Positions 26,795 through 34,308 of a stretch of DNA of 64,000 nt are shown here, piece by piece. Every line of letters starts with the position of its first letter. The first letter of the stretch is position 1. The stretch is from positions 55,893 through 119,892 of the forward strand of contig CAXBOW010000015.1 of assembly GCA_963977485.1 (NCBI GenBank). Direction: 5' to 3'. The position numbers were made by a program, and so were the translations under genes. The notes beneath the pieces were generated by a model, which had not been told where the DNA came from, made no database searches, and saw only the letters and a list, made by a program, of their open reading frames with translations. Source of the DNA: JARRPM01 sp963977485. Its GTDB lineage: Bacteria; Pseudomonadota; Gammaproteobacteria; Pseudomonadales; Halieaceae.

Positions 26795-27206
26795 AATACC
26801 CCGTTAACATGATAGCCATCTAACGCCTTGCGAGAGAATGGAGTTCACAGCACATTATTCCGCCTGCACTATCATGTGACTTGTAGTGCTCCAATACATG
26901 TTTTTTGTCAATCTGAGTAGACATGTCAAAACCCTGCTATATCACAATCCATTAGTGAACATATCCCTTATGAACCCCCTGAACCGAAGTTTCTATATGC
27001 GTTCGTATTGGATCGTTAGACGCTAAAAACAATATCACATGACTAACGCCCGCTGCTAGGTGCGAACGCGACATCGGAGTCTCGTCCCAGCTCGAGTCCG
27101 AGTCGATCCTTTGCTCTGACCACAGGCACACAACTGACAATTCAATAGCAGGCAACGACTTTCCACAATGGGAAAGTAGGTCGGTTCGACCTCTACGAGT
27201 TCGTGA
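26795..27206. other. Non-coding gap between cargo cassette and island operon
   Basis: 412 bases with no convincing gene; a 67-codon minus-strand frame at 26952-27155 has no protein-like character. On the minus strand TTGACA (within 26909-26914) occurs upstream of the cassette, but a -10 box at normal spacing is not clear. It marks the junction between GC-richer island genes on the right and AT-rich cargo on the left. Confidence 0.5.
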
Positions 27207-27440
27207 TCATCCCGTCCGGCTCGCCACTAGTTCCAACTGGGGCAGATCACCATAATCAGGCGCCGTATCGGTGACCACATTCTCTTTGAGCACCGCCTGC
27301 ATCTGGACAGCCAAGTCGCCCCACTCATCGACGGACACAAGTCGCGGGAACAGTGCCACAGGCCGACGCTTATCCGACTGCCTCGATCTTTCTAGATTCT
27401 CAACGCGCTTAATGAGCGCTGCTGGGATTTGCTTGCGCAT
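27207..27440 (-). CDS. Small island protein, unknown (77 aa)
   Basis: 77 residues with a basic start (MRKQIPAALIKRVENLERSR) followed by an acidic end (DTAPDYGDLPQLE). It overlaps the upstream 173-residue gene by 32 bases. It may be a small DNA- or capsid-associated protein, but no family is recognised. It ends the run of coupled island genes. Confidence 0.5.
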   Translation of the reverse strand: MRKQIPAALIKRVENLERSRQSDKRRPVALFPRLVSVDEWGDLAVQMQAVLKENVVTDTAPDYGDLPQLELVASRTG

Positions 27441-27930
27441 GGTTGACGCCTAACTCTGCTGCTTGATCCTTTAACCACGCATGCAGCTCTGCTTTGTTTC
27501 CTTCTGTCAGACTCGGCGGGTACCGACCAAGAAGAATGCAGAGAGCTTTCACACGAGTCATATGGTCAGGATGCCGGTCCCCGAGGAAGTTCAGGGCACC
27601 CCTGCCCGGGTCTAGGTAATTGGCAATCTCCGTAACGGGTACGCGACACTGGATTACCTCGCTCTTGATGTTCGGGTCTAAAAGTACTCCCATGTGTCCT
27701 GTGCCCCAGGCATCACGCGGCAAAGTAAAACTCATCTCTTGATCCCAGGACTGCACAAGGTATCCTTCGACAGTCTCTTGGGAACGTCCATGGCCCCAAT
27801 GCAGTTGACCCAAATCTTCATAGAATGTGGTCAATCGGTCCTGCGTCAATAAGCCAGAATAGGAATGGGTGTTAACGTCCCGCATTCTCATCCCTTCCGT
27901 CGAAATATGAAATTCCCAATCTAGTTTCAT
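27409..27930 (-). CDS. Island protein, unknown (173 aa)
   Basis: 173 residues, soluble, with several tryptophans. A conserved-looking segment DRHPDHMTRVKALCILLGRY in the second half is followed by a helical end. It overlaps the next gene upstream by four bases (27927-27930). No known domain recognised. Its setting between small coupled genes suggests one functional module of the element. Confidence 0.65.
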   Translation of the reverse strand: MKLDWEFHISTEGMRMRDVNTHSYSGLLTQDRLTTFYEDLGQLHWGHGRSQETVEGYLVQSWDQEMSFTLPRDAWGTGHMGVLLDPNIKSEVIQCRVPVTEIANYLDPGRGALNFLGDRHPDHMTRVKALCILLGRYPPSLTEGNKAELHAWLKDQAAELGVNHAQANPSSAH

Positions 27931-28115
27931 GGCAATGCCCTCTCAATCTTCTGCCTGCATTTTTTGATGTAAATGAGATAATCCACTTGGGCAGACTCAT
28001 CCGCCAGCACATACTGTTCCGCTGCCCTGTTGATCAACCTTTGCAGGTGCGCAGGATTCGTGCCCATCGGTGGCGACAATTTATGGGGTGTAATTGGTTT
28101 TGGATGAATGTTCAT
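27927..28115 (-). CDS. Island protein, unknown (62 aa)
   Basis: 62 residues. Pro/His-rich beginning, then a helical stretch (AHLQRLINRAAEQYVLADES) and a basic end. Both of its ends overlap neighbours by four bases (ATGA type), which supports translation. Function not recognised. Confidence 0.6.
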   Translation of the reverse strand: MNIHPKPITPHKLSPPMGTNPAHLQRLINRAAEQYVLADESAQVDYLIYIKKCRQKIERALP

Positions 28116-28555
28116 GCCGTACCCTCCAGTGCTGCCAGCCGCAGCTCAAGCTCGTCCATCTGACGAATAGCGCCCAGCGCCCCGACTGCTTCAATAATCC
28201 GCTTCGCATTGTCAGGTGCAATTTCACCCTCTGCAGTAGCCCCCAGCACTTGTTCCACCATCTGCGCGAGTGGTGCCGATGTATCTAGTTCAAATTGCAC
28301 CTTTTCGGATTGCGCTGCCAGCGTCGGCATTACCCGCGCCAGTACCAGTGCAGCCGCTTGCAGATCACCCTCCTTCGCTTTGGCCACAACAACCGCAGCT
28401 ATCTCGTGGGCGTCACTCAACAGTGCCTGCGTAATCTTCTGGCGCTTGTCAACGATGCCTTTCGGTCTACCAGTAGGGTTCGGACTTTTCATGCCCTTAC
28501 TCCAATTTGGATTGCCAGCGATAGGCGTGTCTTGTGATGCGTCATTCAATGTCAT
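28112..28555 (-). CDS. GRPKG-motif protein, DUF5681-like
   Basis: 147 residues. The N-terminal GNPNWSKGMKSPNPTGRPKG resembles the start of DUF5681-type proteins, which often occur beside small terminase genes in phages and islands. A helical remainder follows, with an acidic C-terminal helix ending in LELRLAALEGTA. It overlaps the next gene by four bases. A role in DNA packaging or DNA binding is possible but not shown by the sequence. Confidence 0.6.
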   Translation of the reverse strand: MTLNDASQDTPIAGNPNWSKGMKSPNPTGRPKGIVDKRQKITQALLSDAHEIAAVVVAKAKEGDLQAAALVLARVMPTLAAQSEKVQFELDTSAPLAQMVEQVLGATAEGEIAPDNAKRIIEAVGALGAIRQMDELELRLAALEGTA

Positions 28556-28586
28556 AGTGGTAATCCTTGATTACATCAGTTGAAAA

Positions 28587-29318
28587 TCAATTTTCGCTAG
28601 GCGCAAACTCTTTGAGGACGAGTGCTGCTTCCGCTTCGTTGCTGGTCGCCTGCAATTTTTGTATCTCAAAGCGCGTAGCACCAATCGCCTTATCCATCTC
28701 CGTAAAAATAATGGGCTTGGCCTTTTCCAATTTCTCCCGCACTTGCTTCATCACTTCCACACGTTGCGCCATTTCCGGATTATTCTTAGCGTGGTAATCC
28801 CGCGTCACCCGTACCTGATCGAGGTCAGTCATGCCACTCAGGTATGCCGGTGCCCCCAGCACGCTTTTCATCGTGCGCTCATCACCCCGGTCTAAAGCCT
28901 CAGATAGAAACTGAGTACGCTCTCCAGGCTTCATGGTTTTGAGGTGTGCCCGAATCTCAGTAGCCACATTGCCTATGCCCGCATATTCTTCAATTGGTTG
29001 GGACAGTGCTTTGTCAGTATGCTCTATGCCCGCTGACAAATTGTTCCAGCTTGCCTCGAAGGACTTTTGTAGCTTGTCGAGATATTTGTTACCCATCTGC
29101 GCAGCCATCAATACCCTCGCCTTCTGCGTTCGGCTCTCATCAAGCTGTAGTTTTTGCCGCGCCTCCATCACATGCTCAACCGCTTGGTAGGCTGCATCCA
29201 GCGCCGTAGTAGCGTGATGGACATACCCCTTCGCCTGCTCGTAACCGGGGATGCTGGTAATGGTGCCCGGATGCAGCGTAGGGCTAACTCTGTTTTTCAC
29301 TGTGGTTTTCGTAGCCAT
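28587..29318 (-). CDS. Helical island protein, unknown (243 aa)
   Basis: 243 residues, almost entirely helical and charged, with coiled-coil-like stretches at about 35-75 and 185-235 (VEVMKQVREKLEKAKP). No enzymatic motif and no membrane segment. It is the first gene of the run of small coupled genes and follows the repeat-rich gap that may be the element's origin. It could be structural or a partner for helper-phage proteins. No homologue recognised. Confidence 0.65.
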   Translation of the reverse strand: MATKTTVKNRVSPTLHPGTITSIPGYEQAKGYVHHATTALDAAYQAVEHVMEARQKLQLDESRTQKARVLMAAQMGNKYLDKLQKSFEASWNNLSAGIEHTDKALSQPIEEYAGIGNVATEIRAHLKTMKPGERTQFLSEALDRGDERTMKSVLGAPAYLSGMTDLDQVRVTRDYHAKNNPEMAQRVEVMKQVREKLEKAKPIIFTEMDKAIGATRFEIQKLQATSNEAEAALVLKEFAPSEN

Positions 29319-29777
29319 TTTGATGCTCCTTTGGTGAGTGCTGCTAGGTATGGGCTATACGTTACGACAAAAACAAACGCATCTACTACAAAAAACATAT
29401 TAAAATCAATTACTTATCAATCCACATCAAACGGTTAAGGTAACAGTCCGCCTTGAAACTCGTTGCGGGACCACTCGCTGAAGGGCGGTGTGGTATAGCG
29501 CCACTGCGGGCACCCTAGCGAGCGCACCGGGGAATCGCCCACGCCGTCGTACAGCACCCACGGTGGGTGACCAACCATGGTCGCGCCCTGCTATGTAACG
29601 CTGGCAGGGGCTTTTGCGAACGGCACACAGTGAGCGCAGATAGATGTTGTGGCATGCGTGGTGTGCGTGGGGTCCCCTATAGGGCTATACGCACACGACG
29701 CGCTTTACGCACGTCTCGTGTTGCGTGGCCTAGAGTCGGCGTCACGTTCACTTCACGCAACCCGTGTGTGTACTGGG
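29319..29777. other. 459-bp gene-free region with repeats, possible replication origin
   Basis: No plausible gene. The stretch 29651-29771 is crowded with short direct and inverted copies of ACGCAC/GTGCGT-type motifs (GTGTGCGTGG, TACGCACACG, TACGCACGTC, CGTGTTGCGTGG, CACGCAACCCGTG). It also has a GGGGTCCCC (29669-29677) and a CCCTATAGGG palindrome (29675-29684). It lies directly downstream of the primase-helicase gene, a usual place for a satellite origin. Confidence 0.5.
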
Positions 29778-31913
29778 CTACAGCACCATCCACCTCTCTT
29801 TATGGTTTCGCGTCGCAGTCTGGTACCCCTCGCGCACAATGACGTTCTCTCGCTCAGCCTCACGCAGAATCTGTGTTAACACTTTCGCATTCAGTCCCTT
29901 CGGAAACTGCGGATCGTCCTTCAGCATTTTGTACGCAGTGGTTGGCGAGTTTACTGCCGGCGAAATATATTCCCCTCGGTTGTAATACTCGCGAATCATG
30001 CTGATGACCGCTGTTGTGTGCTCATCCCGCTTATTGGTCATATCTCCCGACACAACCACGCAGGAGGTTACCGCTGCACCGTCCTCGTCAAGCCCAACGA
30101 TAACCACGTCTAGATCGAAGGGGGAACCTTCACCGTCTGCGCCGTCCTTCGACTTGGCAACACGCCATTCTCGCACTTCATCAGTTCGGGACACTTCAAT
30201 GGCATTATCAAGGGCACCCGTCAATCCAGACCAACCGCGTAGCCCCCGGCTCTGGTCTTTACCTGTGTGATGGACGATTAGTACTACCCCGCCCAGTGCC
30301 TCTTGTATCTCCTGCAAGGCGGCAACCATCGTGCCCATATCAGTACTTGTGTTCTCATCCATACCAGGAGCGCTGGCAGCAAGCGTGTCGATACACAAAA
30401 CACCGTTGTCCAACCCTGCGCCCCTAATTGTTTTGACTATGCTCGTGCGATGCTCAAGCAGGCGCAAATCCATAGGGTCTTCGATGAAATGAATATTCAT
30501 GTCACCAAACCTACTGCGGTAAGCTTTCACCCGTTGTGACACGCCAGCCTTCCCCTCAAGCGCTACATATACAACTGGCGCTGGTTTCGTTAGACGGCCA
30601 AACCAACTTTGTCCATTTGCGACAGCGCCAAGAGCGCTCATTATCAAAAAGGATTTACCTGACCCTGACGGTCCGTAAAAGGCAACAACGCCCTCCTTTG
30701 GTATTACGTTCTTAATCCTCCAGGAAACAGGTGGACGGCTCGCCATTTCGTCCTCTGGCACCAAACGAAAAGTTGATGCGTGCTCAATCGCTGAGGACAG
30801 TGGAGACTGTAAAATTTTATTGACGTAGCCCCATAGAAGGTTGTTCGCCTGCTCTCTGCCATGTTCAATGGCGTGTTTTTTACGTTGCTGTGTCGCTCTA
30901 ACTAGAATCAACGTGCGGTTGAGATAGGTATCATTCCTCGTCGCTTTATCGCGCTTGCCCAATACGGTCTGGCGGAACATCCTCCTACACTGCTCATTGG
31001 ACGGAGAATAAAATGCTATCTTACCCATCAGAACCAAGTCTGCTTCCGATTGACTGGGGTAGCCTAGCTGCTGCCAATCACCGTTGCATAACTCCACAAA
31101 CTTTTTGCCGTTACCTGCCCCGTTTGCCCGCTTCCATATTTCTGCGTCGGTAATTTCTTCCTCTACTTCAACAAGCTCGAACTTTGGATGCACGCTACCT
31201 AATTCTTGCGTAAGAATACCCAGTATAAGTTCTCCGCTTGTAAGAGGTACCGGACCTTCTTTCGTTACATTGATGCAAGCATTGCCATCACTAAGGCTGT
31301 ACTGAATGGCAGCAACGGCAAGCCCCGTGCAAACCATGAATCGTTCCCTCGAATATATTTCAAGTCCCTTTCCACGCCTACCAGCGCCAATGTCACCCTC
31401 AACCCATACATGCAAACCCTTTCGCGACGCACTAAGCTCGGTATAGCTTTGCGTGAAGTCAACAACACCCCTGTAGAACTCCAAAGATTCGAATGTTGTT
31501 AACTGCCCGGGACCGTAAGGCTTACCATCTTTGCTCCTGCTACTGACGTCTTTTACGTCCATATCAATGCAGGTAAATGGGTCGGACTCATGCAGCATGT
31601 AGCCAATATACAACCCCTTGGCTGCGGCGGCTCGACAGGCCGTATCAAAGTCCGTCCATGTACTTGGGTCTGTTGAGCTTGCTACGCGACCGTCAGCCAT
31701 TCGCGGGCTCTTGTCAGGAGCTGCTACGCACCAGTGCGGGCGCTCCCGTAGTTCTGCGGGTATATTGCTCCACTGCGCCGCCTGTGCAGCGGCTGGGGTG
31801 ACGATCGGCTGCTCACCCTCGCAAGGGTACTGGTGGCTATTTGCCTTACCCTGTACGCCCTGCAAGTTATCTAGCTTGCCCTCCGGCGATTCGTTTATAT
31901 TGCTACTGCTCAT
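29778..31913 (-). CDS. Primase-polymerase/RepA-type helicase fusion of the element
   Basis: 711 residues. The N-terminal part resembles the archaeo-eukaryotic-type primase-polymerase of NrS-1-like phages: PHWCV near 60, an acidic CIDMDVKD motif at about 115, and KGLHVWVEG. A helical linker domain with EADLVLMGKIAFYS follows at about 270-330. The C-terminal half is a RepA-like hexameric helicase with Walker A GPSGSGKS at about 413, Walker B VLCIDTLAAS and VVLIVHHTGK. Such fusions replicate satellites and small islands after excision. It sits between the AlpA-like gene and the repeat-rich gap. Confidence 0.85.
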   Translation of the reverse strand: MSSSNINESPEGKLDNLQGVQGKANSHQYPCEGEQPIVTPAAAQAAQWSNIPAELRERPHWCVAAPDKSPRMADGRVASSTDPSTWTDFDTACRAAAAKGLYIGYMLHESDPFTCIDMDVKDVSSRSKDGKPYGPGQLTTFESLEFYRGVVDFTQSYTELSASRKGLHVWVEGDIGAGRRGKGLEIYSRERFMVCTGLAVAAIQYSLSDGNACINVTKEGPVPLTSGELILGILTQELGSVHPKFELVEVEEEITDAEIWKRANGAGNGKKFVELCNGDWQQLGYPSQSEADLVLMGKIAFYSPSNEQCRRMFRQTVLGKRDKATRNDTYLNRTLILVRATQQRKKHAIEHGREQANNLLWGYVNKILQSPLSSAIEHASTFRLVPEDEMASRPPVSWRIKNVIPKEGVVAFYGPSGSGKSFLIMSALGAVANGQSWFGRLTKPAPVVYVALEGKAGVSQRVKAYRSRFGDMNIHFIEDPMDLRLLEHRTSIVKTIRGAGLDNGVLCIDTLAASAPGMDENTSTDMGTMVAALQEIQEALGGVVLIVHHTGKDQSRGLRGWSGLTGALDNAIEVSRTDEVREWRVAKSKDGADGEGSPFDLDVVIVGLDEDGAAVTSCVVVSGDMTNKRDEHTTAVISMIREYYNRGEYISPAVNSPTTAYKMLKDDPQFPKGLNAKVLTQILREAERENVIVREGYQTATRNHKERWMVL

Positions 31914-32085
31914 TGCATGTTTCCTTCAAGTTGCGTGCGTGAGTCGCTCCGGAAGGGTGTGAGGGGTCTCTAGGAAAGCCATCGTAATGCGACAGCATTG
32001 CGCTCCTAGCGACCCCTTTTTTCTTGGCAGGCTTGCAATAGGCTAGAACTGAAACAGCTCCAAGACCCGCATCGCGCCAAAACAC
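31903..32085 (-). CDS. Possible 60-residue island protein
   Basis: A minus-strand frame of 60 codons whose end overlaps the primase gene start by 11 bases. The tail SGATHARNLKETCNEQ looks protein-like and reminds me of short proteins often found just before primase genes in gammaproteobacterial prophages, but I cannot confirm that. It could equally be untranslated leader. Confidence 0.3.
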   Translation of the reverse strand: MFWRDAGLGAVSVLAYCKPAKKKGVARSAMLSHYDGFPRDPSHPSGATHARNLKETCNEQ

Positions 32086-32143
32086 TCCTTTTTCGCCGGG
32101 TTGAACGACGTTTTTTAAAACTGGATGCCTTTGTATTTGCCGC

Positions 32144-32422
32144 TTATGCGCAGGTGCTCATGCGTAAGCCGGCAGCAAGCCAATCAAGTAGAAGTGGTTC
32201 GGGATAAAGGACTCGGCGACTACTTTCCGGCTGAATATAAGCCGGACCAGTGCCGCTCATGCGTTTCTGTTCAAACGTGTTTGGTTTAAATCCGCAAAAC
32301 GCAGACGCTTCAATGTTGGTCAGCGGGCGACCAATCGGGGTGTAGTTGAACAGCTTGCAGTTCAGCGGGAAGCGTTCGTGGATTTCGTTGATTTGTTCTT
32401 GAGAGAGTTGGTTTGCGTTCAT
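32144..32422 (-). CDS. AlpA-like excisionase/regulator
   Basis: 92 residues from ATG 32422, with GGAG nine bases upstream; a GTG start would add 14 residues. The middle has the layout of a short winged helix-turn-helix: LTNIEASAFCGFKPNTFEQK, a basic turn, then a YIQP wing and a LLDWLAAG ending. AlpA/Xis-like proteins of this kind control excision and early genes in P4-type elements. It lies between integrase and primase, the expected site. Confidence 0.65.
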   Translation of the reverse strand: MNANQLSQEQINEIHERFPLNCKLFNYTPIGRPLTNIEASAFCGFKPNTFEQKRMSGTGPAYIQPESSRRVLYPEPLLLDWLAAGLRMSTCA

Positions 32423-32568
32423 GAGGCAAGACTCCAGTCTTACCTGCCATGGTGTTGTGCCCACTTGGCAGTACGGGCGGCGAGTGGCTTTGCACTGCTT
32501 CGCTGATTAACACACTACAGCTTTGTTACCCTTGGGGCAACAGAATCTTACTGTCGGCCAATCAAGCG

Positions 32569-33858
32569 CTATGCCTTCAGCGCTACAACGTTATCGCCTG
32601 TCGCCACCGCCTCAGCAAGCCGCGCCTTCCCGGATACCCAGTTCGAATAGGACTGCACCTCAGGCTTGAGATACTGTAAGTGGTTCGTCTCAAGGTAGTG
32701 CCGCGCAGTTACGCCCTTCGGTACATGGTTAGTCAGTAGCTCGATCTTATAAAAGTCGATAGCGCAGTTGGTGACACCATATGTGATAAACGTGCGCCGG
32801 AGATCATGCGCGTTTATTTTAAGGCCAGCCTGTTCGCTGACCGTATCCAAAGTTCCGCGAGTATCTTTAATATGACCATCCTTGTTCCACGAGGAGAACA
32901 CGAACGGACTACCTTTTACCCGCTGGCGCGTTTCAAGCAGCTCAACCGCCAGGCTGGACAAAGGCAGCCATACTGGATTGCGGTTTTTGGGGTCTGGCAG
33001 GTGCCACCACTCCTCCTCCAGATTGACCCGATCCCAGGTTAACTGAGATGCCTCACTAATGCGGGCACCTGTCAGGATGAGGAACATTACTAGATCAATA
33101 CTAGACAAGGTGGCGCGGTTGTAGGCGTCCGCGCGCATTTGTTCAAGCTTGTACCACACTGCGCCGACCCTGGATTCTGGTATACGCGTGTTTCGCTCCG
33201 GTAGTGTCACCCAGTCATCCCTGAGCACGCTAACCGGGTTGTAAGTTATCAGAGGGGTTCCGTCCGATTTTTTGTATCGTCTCATGGCGTAGTTGATCAA
33301 TGCGCGGAGAACGGAGAACGCCTGAATTGCCTGTGCTGGTGCTGCGCCTTTACCGCGCAATCCTTTCGTCAATAGTTCGTTATACCGCTTCCGGCACATA
33401 TCCTCGGTGATCTTGGCAATCGGCTTGTTCTTCCACTGCTCAAGTGTGGTGTCCACGTGACGCTGAATCTCCTTCTTACTCCGCTCCTTCAGCTTGCCCG
33501 GTCTGCCTATATATTCAGTTGCGACATCGGACAGGGTGACGGCGGCAGCCTTGTCGGCTCGCTTTTCTGCCCTCGGGTCAATGCCGTTGTCCATATCCAC
33601 CCGCAGCGATCTAGCTTTCTTGCGAGCGTTCTCAACCGTCCATGCAGGTGGGCTACCAATCGTAATGACAGCGGACTTCATGCCACCCGGCCCGCGTATG
33701 CGTCCCTGAAAGATAAAAGTCAGCTTGCCATTCTTGTGAATTTTACTTTTAGGATTGGCTCGCACTCCAAAGCCCTTCTCTTCATCGTCCCAATGCACCT
33801 TGTACCCAGACTCGGGCGGTTTAACCTTACTTATGTAGGCCTTGGTCAGGGTAGGCAT
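32569..33858 (-). CDS. int: Tyrosine recombinase (integrase) of the tRNA-Ser element
   Basis: 429 residues from ATG 33858 (MPTLTKAYISKV), which has GGAG six bases upstream; an ATG two codons earlier would touch the ribosome binding site. It has an N-terminal DUF4102-like arm-binding region (about 1-95), a SAM-like core-binding domain, and a catalytic domain with Arg in TGARISEAS (about 268), HDLRRTF (about 355), a second His in LLTNHVP and the nucleophile Tyr in TARHYLE (about 390). It is close to the right attachment site. No stop or frameshift is seen, so it should be active. Confidence 0.95.
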   Translation of the reverse strand: MPTLTKAYISKVKPPESGYKVHWDDEEKGFGVRANPKSKIHKNGKLTFIFQGRIRGPGGMKSAVITIGSPPAWTVENARKKARSLRVDMDNGIDPRAEKRADKAAAVTLSDVATEYIGRPGKLKERSKKEIQRHVDTTLEQWKNKPIAKITEDMCRKRYNELLTKGLRGKGAAPAQAIQAFSVLRALINYAMRRYKKSDGTPLITYNPVSVLRDDWVTLPERNTRIPESRVGAVWYKLEQMRADAYNRATLSSIDLVMFLILTGARISEASQLTWDRVNLEEEWWHLPDPKNRNPVWLPLSSLAVELLETRQRVKGSPFVFSSWNKDGHIKDTRGTLDTVSEQAGLKINAHDLRRTFITYGVTNCAIDFYKIELLTNHVPKGVTARHYLETNHLQYLKPEVQSYSNWVSGKARLAEAVATGDNVVALKA

Positions 33859-33900
33859 TTGCATCTCCTATGTGCTGGTCTAAAAATGTACTTTAACAGT

Positions 33901-33934
33901 ACTTCTAGCAACACTTCTAGCAGATTTGTAGCAG
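33901..33934. repeat. Three 12-bp-phased repeats upstream of int
   Basis: ACTTCTAGCA at 33901-33910 and 33913-33922, and a degenerate ATTTGTAGCA at 33925-33934, all in the same orientation and spaced by 12 bases. They lie between the int start and the right attachment repeat, where arm-type integrase sites or an autoregulatory operator would be. Confidence 0.5.
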
Positions 33935-34049
33935 TCTGTACTATATTTCACCAATCTTAGTAAAACGCCATAAGACTATAAATATAGGATTTTGTGAATA
34001 TAATAAAGCACTTACACATTTAATCGGGTTAAACAAAAGACCCTAACAA

Positions 34050-34112
34050 CGGTCTTGAAAACCGTTGAGGGTTTATCCCCTCCTAAGGTTCAAATCCTTA
34101 GCCCACCGCCAT
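34050..34112. repeat. Right attachment-site repeat (displaced tRNA-Ser 3' fragment)
   Basis: 63 bases identical to the 3' part of tRNA-Ser at 25117-25179. The upstream half of a tRNA is absent, so this copy is not functional. It is followed within five bases by the tRNA's presumed original terminator. Confidence 0.93.
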
Positions 34113-34117
34113 ATCGA

Positions 34118-34150
34118 AAAGGGGTCCCCCACAAGGGATCCCTTTTTTTT
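34118..34150 (+). terminator. Original tRNA-Ser terminator, now beyond the element
   Basis: AAAGGGGTCCC (34118-34128) pairs with GGGATCCCTTT (34135-34145) with one G-U pair, followed by more T. It lies just after the tRNA fragment, so before insertion it terminated tRNA-Ser. It now has no obvious transcript except leakage from the element. Confidence 0.75.
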
Positions 34151-34308
34151 CAATTGCGATTGGAATAAATAGCACACGGACTGGGCGGGAGCGGAGTAGC
34201 ATTCTTGTCACTGACCCACTCTTGTTCGGTTGCATAAATCGCACTACATCTTGTACGATCAAGCACTACCGCAAAAAATAACGGGTTATCCAATAAGGGG
34301 TTGGGAGT

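Larger units (their letters stand above)
25117..34112. mobile_element. Integrative element in tRNA-Ser(UGA), about 8.9 kb, satellite- or island-like
   Basis: A 63-bp direct repeat of the tRNA-Ser 3' end at 25117-25179 and 34050-34112 bounds the element. The intact tRNA is on the left. All genes inside point left: integrase next to the right end, AlpA-like regulator, primase-helicase, a run of small unknown genes, then an AT-rich cargo cassette. There are no capsid, tail, large terminase or conjugation genes, so it would need a helper to move between cells, like P4-type satellites. The GC content of the left 1.5 kb is visibly lower than that of the chromosome. Confidence 0.88.

Noticed and set aside
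26952..27155. 67-codon minus-strand frame in the island gap
   Set aside because: No family resemblance, no ribosome binding site and no coupling with neighbours; treated as non-coding.
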